Program-made: the position numbers and the translations under genes
The notes under the pieces: generated by a model
What the model saw: the letters and a program-made list of their open reading frames with translations, nothing else
What the model was told of the DNA's origin: nothing
Database searches by the model: none
Origin: Polynucleobacter sp. MWH-Braz-FAM2G
GTDB lineage: Bacteria; Pseudomonadota; Gammaproteobacteria; Burkholderiales; Burkholderiaceae
Assembly: GCF_018687635.1 (NCBI RefSeq)
Contig: NZ_CP061300.1
Span: 1,193,865-1,257,864 of the forward strand
Length of the DNA stretch: 64,000 nucleotides
Direction: 5' to 3'
Shown here: positions 54,737 through 62,199 of the stretch, one piece after another
Layout: every line of letters starts with the position of its first letter
How positions within the stretch are numbered: position 1 is the stretch's first letter

Positions 54737-55301
54737 GCCTCAATACTATTGATGGATGTGCCGCTTCGAATGTGAGTGCCCTACTGTTTTAAGTAGTAGA
54801 TAAATTCTCTTTTTTTGACATTTTTTTTAATACATAACTACCAGAAAATTTAGTAGAAAAGTACTATAACTATTTTTTGGATAATCTATATATAACTAAT
54901 GTTATATTCTTAAGTTGAATAGTCGAATACAAAATGCCTGAAAATTAAAAATTTTATTATTTATAAACAATGACTTATAACTTTTTAGCAACATAGTCAA
55001 GGGTCAAGAAATATCGAGTTGATAGAGGTGATGTTTCTAGGTGGATCTGACGTAATTGCAAGATTCAGCAAGATTTACAGCTACGTTTGAAATGTCATCT
55101 TGAGATCAAGACAGACCACAGTCAAAAAAGAGGTAGTAGCAGTGAAAATTGGGAAACTATTTTGGCGTGAATTCGCCCACTGGCGCCAGCATTGCATACT
55201 GAATGAGGAATTGCGGAAGAAGCCAATCTTCTAATGCCGAGATCAGACGCAACTGAGCAACAAAATTAATGAATAAACAACAAGACCAATAGAGCTAGGC
55301 T
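54737..55301. promoter_or_regulatory. Intergenic region upstream of the PilZ-tadG unit
   Basis: About 565 nt with no credible gene. The first 230 nt next to the PilZ gene are very AT-rich and contain the operator-like site at 54851-54866 and several loose TACT/AGTA elements (for example around 54782-54798). The remaining 300 nt, towards the diguanylate cyclase stop, are less AT-rich, and I see nothing I can name there. Confidence 0.5.
54851..54866 (-). promoter_or_regulatory. Putative operator TAGTA-N6-TACTA upstream of PilZ-tadG
   Basis: In gene orientation TAGTACTTTTCTACTA. It differs from the pilA copy at only two of 16 positions, both in the spacer, and lies at a similar distance (about 115-130 nt) from the first start codon. 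Confidence 0.55.
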
Positions 55302-56498
55302 TCAATCGCGCTCTGTAGGCGCAACTTCCTCAAATAAATCTTTTTGAGTGCTTTGGTAAAAATACCATTGATTCTTACCATTTCTTTTAGCAGCGTACAT
55401 GGCTTGGTCAGCATGCTCTAGAAGCTGTTCGGGTGTGCCATTATCAAAGGGGTAAAAGGTCACCCCTAAACTCGCTGAAATCTCTACCCGATTGCCATTG
55501 AGCAAATACACTTTTGATAGCGCCTTAATGATTCGCTTCAGTGAAACCTTTGATTTATCGGGAGTAACTTGAGCCCCCAGAAGTAATACAAATTCATCAC
55601 CACCCAGGCGAATAACAGAATCTTGCTCTCGAACCATGGCGCGTAAGCGCTTTGCTACTTCAATCAACAAAAGATCGCCAGTGTGATGGCCTAAGGTATC
55701 GTTTACCTCTTTAAAGCCATCCAAATCCAAGAAACAGACAGCAAGAATGCCACCCTCCTCCACGCAATCATTCATGGCCGCCAATATGCGTTGATTTAAG
55801 GATAGGCGATTCGGCAATCCGGTGAGTGCATCAATTTGCGCAACCTCCTCCAGGGTTTTATTAGTCTGAATCAACTCAATTTCATGCTGCTCGATACCTT
55901 TAAAGAAATGTCGAATCGTGTAAATGAGAATGGAAATCACCGCTAGAAATAAACCGACCACACTCAACACAATATTTCTTCGCAAGGTATTTAGAATGCG
56001 ATCGGAGATATTTGTTGAAATGGACATCCTTACCCAACCAATACGAACTCCAGCGGTAATGGGCGACCAAACGTAAGGTATGTCATTTTCTGTGATGATT
56101 TGAGAGGCTTCTTGCGATGGTATGGGAGTCTGAATAGCTGTCTGATCAAAAATAATTGCGGGCTCGCTGTTGATATCTGGTCGCTTTAAGTACATCAACG
56201 GAGTGCCGCTAGGATCGGCGACCAATATTGAAAGAATATTTTGATTGAGCATGACCTGACGCAGCTTGGATTCCATTTCGGAATAATCACGCCGAATAAT
56301 TGAGTCGCTTACCGCTATTCCAACCCCTTTACTTAACGCAATATCTCGACGCTCTAAGGAAATCGTGAGAATTTGATTAATGCTGTAGTACGTCCACACA
56401 CTTGAGATCAGCATGATCAACAGTACCACGCCTGAAATCGTATAGACCGCCTTAGTTAAGGCTGAATTGGCAATGCTTTGACGTCGATCAATTCGCAT
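55302..56498 (-). CDS. Membrane-bound diguanylate cyclase (GGDEF)
   Basis: The 398-residue protein has two membrane helices (about 17-37 and 175-195) around a periplasmic sensor region of about 140 residues. A coiled linker and a GGDEF domain (about 218-385) follow. The active site GGDEF is at 299-303 and the inhibitory RxxD site is REQD at 290-293, so it should make c-di-GMP under product control. No EAL domain is present. It overlaps the PhnD-like gene by 11 nt and is probably regulated by it through the periplasmic part. Confidence 0.93.
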   Translation of the reverse strand: MRIDRRQSIANSALTKAVYTISGVVLLIMLISSVWTYYSINQILTISLERRDIALSKGVGIAVSDSIIRRDYSEMESKLRQVMLNQNILSILVADPSGTPLMYLKRPDINSEPAIIFDQTAIQTPIPSQEASQIITENDIPYVWSPITAGVRIGWVRMSISTNISDRILNTLRRNIVLSVVGLFLAVISILIYTIRHFFKGIEQHEIELIQTNKTLEEVAQIDALTGLPNRLSLNQRILAAMNDCVEEGGILAVCFLDLDGFKEVNDTLGHHTGDLLLIEVAKRLRAMVREQDSVIRLGGDEFVLLLGAQVTPDKSKVSLKRIIKALSKVYLLNGNRVEISASLGVTFYPFDNGTPEQLLEHADQAMYAAKRNGKNQWYFYQSTQKDLFEEVAPTERD

Positions 56499-57318
56499 CT
56501 AGCACCACAAACTTACCAAGCCCTAGGGACTCTAACTCTTTATAGTCTTTTTGATAGCTCACTCTAACTGGATCTGAGATCTGAATCGCTTCTAGCAGGT
56601 GGCGTCCTGCAGGATCTTTCTTCAAGCCCAATACGGCATTGGTAAATGCATCAACCGCAGTTACTGAAACCCGTGGATTAACAGCTATAGGATGCGATCT
56701 ATATGCTCCGGTGGTATACAACACGCGTAAATTCTCTTTTATCTCAGGGCGTTCACGTTGGAGGGTTGCCTGTATACCGCCACCTGCTTGATAGTCGCCA
56801 AAAATCACCGCCCTATACACATTGGAATGGGACTTAATATACTCAGCGCGAAAGGGAATCCCCGCCTTTGTCAGTGAAGCACGAATCAGCAATGAGGCTC
56901 CGAAGGCATTGGGGGCAGGAAATGCAATGGTGGCGTTACGTAAATCTGCCAATGTTTTGATATTGCTGTCTGACTTTACAACTACTATTCCAGAGAGCAT
57001 CCTGCCACCATCCGCCAAAATAGGATTGTATTTTTTAGCGTGATATGCGATCACTTCATGATAAGGGTTCATGTAAGCATAGTCTGCCTTACCAGTAATC
57101 ACAACCCTTTCAAATTCAGGAATCGTACTTGGAATGATTAAGTCAAAACATTGCTTTGTCTCCAAACCAATCTTTTCCAAAAAAGGTGCCCATGCAGTAT
57201 AAATTTCAGTTGCAGAAAACTGTGGAACTACATAGACAGAGTAAGTTTGTTTAGCGCTTACGTCTCCCAAACAGGTAGCGCCAATCAGTGGTGAAAAAAT
57301 CAAACACAGCAAGCCCAC
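56488..57318 (-). CDS. PhnD-like periplasmic phosphate/phosphonate-type binding protein
   Basis: The 276-residue protein starts with GTG and a hydrophobic signal segment without basic residues, then TYSVYVVPQFSATEIYTAW. Family motifs are ADYAYMNPYHEVI, GIVVVKSDSNIKTLADLR and AFGASLLIRASL. It belongs to the PhnD/SsuA-like binding proteins. No transporter genes are adjacent. Its direct overlap with a diguanylate cyclase whose sensor part is periplasmic suggests it is a ligand sensor rather than a transport component. Confidence 0.82.
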   Translation of the reverse strand: MGLLCLIFSPLIGATCLGDVSAKQTYSVYVVPQFSATEIYTAWAPFLEKIGLETKQCFDLIIPSTIPEFERVVITGKADYAYMNPYHEVIAYHAKKYNPILADGGRMLSGIVVVKSDSNIKTLADLRNATIAFPAPNAFGASLLIRASLTKAGIPFRAEYIKSHSNVYRAVIFGDYQAGGGIQATLQRERPEIKENLRVLYTTGAYRSHPIAVNPRVSVTAVDAFTNAVLGLKKDPAGRHLLEAIQISDPVRVSYQKDYKELESLGLGKFVVLDAN

Positions 57319-57385
57319 CCATAGATAGAGTCTATTGACCTTGGGTCGTAAAAACGGAGTTAATGTGAAAGTAATGGAGAATCCC

Positions 57386-57408
57386 TATGAATAATGTTGA
57401 TATTCATA
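57386..57408. promoter_or_regulatory. Inverted repeat upstream of the PhnD-GGDEF pair
   Basis: TATGAATA, a 7-nt spacer, then TATTCATA: perfect 8-nt arms. It lies 68-90 nt before the PhnD-like GTG and between it and the preceding gene. It could be an operator; it has too little G+C for a good terminator. Confidence 0.35.
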
Positions 57409-57457
57409 ACGATTATCTCAGACTATTGTTGAATGTGCTGATATTTCCGTTAAACAT

Positions 57458-59644
57458 TCAAGAACTGGAAATTGCTCTTCGCAGACTTTGCAATAACTTC
57501 CATCTACAGACTGGAATGCTAGATAAGACTGAAGAATCAATGCGATAGCAGACCATATTTTCTTTTGGGATGATTTGTTCAACATTTGCCTGATTACCAA
57601 AGATTGTCTCAGCGCCAAATAGATCACTAGGTCCAACAGACTTTATCAACTGAGTGCCGTGATAAATATCCGCCTCACCCGTCTTAATAAAATAGATCCA
57701 ATGATGATCTGTTAAATTTATCTGAATTGCTTTTGCAAATTCAACCTTTTGTAAAGACTGAACCAAGCGATTGAGTGTCACATAAGAAATTCCATCTTCA
57801 AACAACCAATTCGATAACAGAAATAAACGCCTCTCTCGTGTTTCAGCAATGTCTGAGTACCAATGGTTCTTAGAAGCAATTTCACGATAAAGCTCTGCGG
57901 GTATTTTTAGTGCATACACATAGGATGTAGCAATGTGATCATAGAAAGCCGGCTCATTTAATAAAGTAGCCAACTCACCAGCCACCGTTCCAGCTGAGAA
58001 GGTAATTTTCGTTTGGCCATACTCATCCCTAAGATCAATATACCCGCGCAAAACAAGATAAATAAAATCTTGCGCTACACCCTTCGGCAAAAGATTGTGG
58101 TCGGGACTGAGGCGCACGATAGGACTATCCAGCAGTCTTTGGAGATCATGCAACGAAATATCTGGATACAACTCCAATAGATATTGTTTTGCAGAGGCAA
58201 GCTCATAATCTTTGTGAGCAGGAATTAATACGTCCATTGATGCAAAAGGCACATTGACACCAATCCTCTTCTCGTCAGAGGTAAGCGGCAAAGAGGTATG
58301 TGCCAGTATCAACTTGCTGGACTCATCCTCGCTAAAATCTTTCGCAACCCCATGAATTAAGCCGCCACCGATATCAATTTTTTTGACATCGACTGTCTCC
58401 AAATAAGCAATTTTTGCTTCTCTACACAGCGGAAAACTGGAGAGATCTGATTTTTCTTCAGTCAACCCGTCTATGAATTCAAAGGAGGCAATATCAGCTA
58501 AATGAGAATAGCTTTTATACCCTGATGAGGTACTAGTTCTAAATTGAAATATTGTTGTTTCTACCGGATGAGGAGAAATGATAGGCCTTACCTCCAACCC
58601 ATCTATGTCGTTCCATTCATTAGTTTCCAAATCCAGAAAATCTAAATAATGATTTAGCTCTGATTGATCGATCGCCATCAATGCGCAAAGCTTTTTCATG
58701 ACAGATGCTCTTACTAAGGGGGTAGCGTAGTACTTAAGACGTCTATCACTGCGAATTATGTCAGGTAAACCAGCAAAATGATCATCATGAGAATGCGTAT
58801 GAAATAAACCAGCAATCTCATTCAAGCCAATTCCGAGGGCACGCAATACACTCATGACTGAAGGGCCTGCATCAATTAAGTAAATTTTTCCTTGATAAAG
58901 AATCACCGAAGACATTGCTGTACGGTGTATATCCCAGCCATCCCCTTCCCCGCTATGAATCACTGCAAAGTCAGCCAAATCAATCGCCTGACTCTCTAGG
59001 GAAATTGGTGCAAGATACTTTTCATGATCTTTGAGATTGAGATCGACTTGAAGAGCTTCACCTTGGTATTGAAATTCAAAAATGTTCGGGGCGAGTCGTT
59101 CAATCGTCACACCATTACGAATGGTTTTCCGACCCTGCTCTACTACAACCGTATCTAAGAATTTTTTACTATCACTGATTTGTCCAAAAGCAAACTTAAG
59201 CTTAATGCGCATTAGCTCTGCCACATCTTCGGGTCTGGCTCCTGCATCAAGCATTTCTTCGGGCGAGATTAAGCCGTAGTTACCACGATAGATGTAATTA
59301 AGCTGTGCGTTAATTTGCTGCTCGTTTCCAATCAACAAAGGTTTGATACCCGTGTTATTGGGGTGATTCGGTATCAACATCCCTTGGCGGTAGAGCATTT
59401 GCAACACTGGGAACTCTGCCATATTGGCAAAGCTCTCGTTCTGCAAAATGAAATCCGATAACAAAATCGCATTTGGCCCTGTTTCGTGAGCCACGCCATT
59501 TGTTTCAACAGATTGAATAACGCCAGCCTTAATCAAGTGCTTCACACAGTCCGGCGGACAGCCGCAGAGGACGTGCAAATTTGCAGCGGGTATATCCACC
59601 ATAAATACCCCAGGGGATATATCAGCTTTGCAAATTAATGGCAT
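57458..59644 (-). CDS. Metallo-beta-lactamase-fold protein with two C-terminal cNMP-binding-like domains
   Basis: The 728-residue protein has an N-terminal region (1-220) with a CGCPPDC cluster (27-33) and no assigned fold. A metallo-beta-lactamase domain (about 225-480) carries the zinc motif THSHDDH (283-289) and a later IPAHKDYE. Two Crp-like cyclic-nucleotide domains follow (about 500-590 and 635-720). The phosphate cassettes GELATLLNEPAF and FGAETIFGN keep the Glu but lack the usual Pro-Arg, so cAMP binding is uncertain. It has no signal peptide and is divergent from the adenylate cyclase gene. Substrate and role are unknown. Confidence 0.8.
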   Translation of the reverse strand: MPLICKADISPGVFMVDIPAANLHVLCGCPPDCVKHLIKAGVIQSVETNGVAHETGPNAILLSDFILQNESFANMAEFPVLQMLYRQGMLIPNHPNNTGIKPLLIGNEQQINAQLNYIYRGNYGLISPEEMLDAGARPEDVAELMRIKLKFAFGQISDSKKFLDTVVVEQGRKTIRNGVTIERLAPNIFEFQYQGEALQVDLNLKDHEKYLAPISLESQAIDLADFAVIHSGEGDGWDIHRTAMSSVILYQGKIYLIDAGPSVMSVLRALGIGLNEIAGLFHTHSHDDHFAGLPDIIRSDRRLKYYATPLVRASVMKKLCALMAIDQSELNHYLDFLDLETNEWNDIDGLEVRPIISPHPVETTIFQFRTSTSSGYKSYSHLADIASFEFIDGLTEEKSDLSSFPLCREAKIAYLETVDVKKIDIGGGLIHGVAKDFSEDESSKLILAHTSLPLTSDEKRIGVNVPFASMDVLIPAHKDYELASAKQYLLELYPDISLHDLQRLLDSPIVRLSPDHNLLPKGVAQDFIYLVLRGYIDLRDEYGQTKITFSAGTVAGELATLLNEPAFYDHIATSYVYALKIPAELYREIASKNHWYSDIAETRERRLFLLSNWLFEDGISYVTLNRLVQSLQKVEFAKAIQINLTDHHWIYFIKTGEADIYHGTQLIKSVGPSDLFGAETIFGNQANVEQIIPKENMVCYRIDSSVLSSIPVCRWKLLQSLRRAISSS

Positions 59645-59821
59645 TTATCACTCTTTAAGATTGACCAAAAAGGCTCGGTAAGACTGATTAACGAGGCTTC
59701 TGAACCACTTTATTATCGACTAACTCCAGAATTATTATCAAAATCATCAATGTTAAGATTCTAGGAAGCTTTTGAGCCTCAGAAGAGCGTTTTTACCGCC
59801 TAGATTAAGAAAAGCCTCACT

Positions 59822-62080
59822 ATGCAAAATCTCTTGAAAAAATTCTCATTTACTAAGGGACGTGCCATTCGCACCCTGGCGGGTCTATTCATTGCCCTGA
59901 TTTTTGTGGGCCAAGCTGGCCATTGGCTAGAAATTCCCTTTGTTGAGCGCTTGGACGGCATCATTTACGACGTGCGCTTACGATTAACTGCGCCAGGTGG
60001 TGTTGACCCTCGCATTGTGATTGTCGACATTGATGAACAAAGCCTACGAGAGCGTGAAGCTGGTGGCGAAGGTCGCTGGCCTTGGCCTAGAGATCGTTTG
60101 GCGCTACTTACCAATCGCTTGTTTGATGACTATAACGTCAATCTCATGGGCTTTGACGTCATCTTCTCCGAACGCGATGAGTCTTCTGGTATTAAAACCA
60201 TTGAAAAATTAGCACGCGAAGACTTTAAGAGTGATGCTGCTTTTCAGGAGCGTTTTGCCAAAATTAAACCCTCTTTAGATCTGGACTCCCAGTTTGCAAA
60301 AAGCCTCAAGGAGCGGGCTACTGTTTTGGGGTTTAGTTTCCTCATTCCTGGTGATCAGCAAAAGAAAGGCGCACTCCCTCCCGCGGCGATAACGGTTGAA
60401 GAACTTCCCCTTGGTCTTGTGGATCCCACAGTTAGACAAGGCTATACAGGCAACCTAGCAAGCTTACAAAGCAATGCGGCAGACGGTGGTCACATCAACC
60501 CTTCAATTGATCCTGATGGCATTATTCGTCGCATGCCGATGTTGATTCTGCATGACGGCAAATATTATGAATCTCTCTCCCTAGCTAGTGCACGCACCTT
60601 ACTTGGAGGGCTGCCGCTTGGCGGAGTCATAGCAGACCCCGCTAACCCAGGTTTTGGATCTTTGGAATACCTAGATGTCGGTGGCGCACTCTTGCCAGTG
60701 GATGAAAATCTTACGAGCTTTATTCCCTATCGTGGCCCTTATAAAAGTTTTGAATACATTTCAGCAAGTGATGTTCTCAATAAAAAAGTTCCCAAGGAAA
60801 AACTGGAAAGCAAGATAGTACTCATTGGCACTACTGCACCAGGCTTATTAGATTTGAGAGCCACCCCTGTAGGCAAAGCCTACCCTGGTGTTGAGATTCA
60901 TGCCAATTTGATTGCTGGCATATTGGATGGCACGATCAAGCAAGCGCCATTTTGGACACATACGGCAAACTTTGCTTTAGTAGCAATCTTGGGCCTTGTG
61001 TTTGCTCTAGTTCTTCCATGGCTCAATCCATTACGTAGCTCAATACTGGCTGGCGTAGCCATTGCAGGCATGATTGGCCTTAATTTGTTTAGCTACCAAA
61101 AGGGAATCGTTTTACCCTTAGCCAGCGTCTTAGGCGTTCCACTTCTAGTCTATTTATGGAATATCGGTTTTGGTTATTTCATTGAGTCAAGAAGCAAGCG
61201 CTTGATTACTGGATTGTTTGGTCAGTATGTACCACCCGATCTCGTGGATGAAATGGCAAAGAACCCCGCCAACTTCAGCATGGAAGGTGAAAGCCGAGCA
61301 ATGACTGTCCTTTTTAGTGATGTCCGTGGCTTTACCACCATCTCTGAAGCGTTGGATGCCAAGACCCTTTCCGAGTTTATTAATGCCTTCTTAACACCAT
61401 TTACACGCATTATTTATCGTAATCGCGGAACCATTGATAAATACATGGGTGATTGCATTATGGCTTTCTGGGGCGCTCCCCTTCGCGATGAGAACCATGC
61501 CAGAAATGGTGTGATCTCCGCCTTTGAAATGGTTAATGCTATCGATCAAATCAATGAGGACTTTGCCAAGCGCAATTGGCCCCCAATTAAGGTTGGTATT
61601 GGCCTAAATACAGGTCGCATGAGCGTGGGCAACATGGGATCAGAAATCCGCCTTGCCTACACGGTGATGGGTGATGCGGTGAACTTAGGTTCACGCCTTG
61701 AGGGCATTACTAAAGAATATGGTGTAGCCATCATCATTGGTCCAGAAACTCGCCAAGAAGTGCCAGATCTCATTGCTCGTGAACTCGATAAGGTCAAGGT
61801 CAAAGGCAAAGATATTGCCGTTACTATTTATGAGCCGTTAGGCTTTGAAGGACAAGTGGCGCAAGAAACACTCGCTGCCCTAGCCCTATTTGAGAAGGCG
61901 CTAGCGGCCTACCGCAACCAAGAATGGGAAAGCTCCAAGCAACAGCTAGAAGTACTTATGCGAGACCATCGCAACACTGGTGAAGTGCTTTATGAACTCT
62001 ATCTTGAGCGCATTGAGCATCTCAAAGACAATCCGCCAGGTGATAACTGGGATGGTAGTTTTACGTTTACGAAAAAGTGA
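59822..62080 (+). CDS. CHASE2-domain class III adenylate cyclase
   Basis: The 752-residue protein has an N-terminal helix (about 18-35), a CHASE2 sensor domain (about 38-375, GIIYDVRLRLTAPGG and IVDIDEQSL), and about three membrane helices (about 385-455). The cyclase domain (about 480-665) has metal-binding Asp500 and Asp544, Lys540 and Thr614 at the base-recognition positions, Asn621 and the transition-state Arg625. A Lys/Thr pair favours ATP and is typical of class IIIb. A short helical tail (about 675-752) follows. Product is most likely cAMP. Confidence 0.92.
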   Translation: MQNLLKKFSFTKGRAIRTLAGLFIALIFVGQAGHWLEIPFVERLDGIIYDVRLRLTAPGGVDPRIVIVDIDEQSLREREAGGEGRWPWPRDRLALLTNRLFDDYNVNLMGFDVIFSERDESSGIKTIEKLAREDFKSDAAFQERFAKIKPSLDLDSQFAKSLKERATVLGFSFLIPGDQQKKGALPPAAITVEELPLGLVDPTVRQGYTGNLASLQSNAADGGHINPSIDPDGIIRRMPMLILHDGKYYESLSLASARTLLGGLPLGGVIADPANPGFGSLEYLDVGGALLPVDENLTSFIPYRGPYKSFEYISASDVLNKKVPKEKLESKIVLIGTTAPGLLDLRATPVGKAYPGVEIHANLIAGILDGTIKQAPFWTHTANFALVAILGLVFALVLPWLNPLRSSILAGVAIAGMIGLNLFSYQKGIVLPLASVLGVPLLVYLWNIGFGYFIESRSKRLITGLFGQYVPPDLVDEMAKNPANFSMEGESRAMTVLFSDVRGFTTISEALDAKTLSEFINAFLTPFTRIIYRNRGTIDKYMGDCIMAFWGAPLRDENHARNGVISAFEMVNAIDQINEDFAKRNWPPIKVGIGLNTGRMSVGNMGSEIRLAYTVMGDAVNLGSRLEGITKEYGVAIIIGPETRQEVPDLIARELDKVKVKGKDIAVTIYEPLGFEGQVAQETLAALALFEKALAAYRNQEWESSKQQLEVLMRDHRNTGEVLYELYLERIEHLKDNPPGDNWDGSFTFTKK

Positions 62081-62134
62081 GGCACTAATGAAGCTCAACT
62101 TCTAGTTTCAAAACATAAAAATCGGAGGCAAGAG

Positions 62135-62176
62135 TTAATAAACCCCGTAGATCAAATGATTTGCGGGGTTTATTAA
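62135..62176. terminator. Bidirectional rho-independent terminator
   Basis: TTAATAAACCCCG and CGGGGTTTATTAA form a perfect 13-bp stem around a 16-nt loop. It is between the cyclase gene and the converging large surface-protein gene and serves both directions. Confidence 0.88.
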
Positions 62177-62199
62177 TTTACAGCAGAGTAACAGACAGA

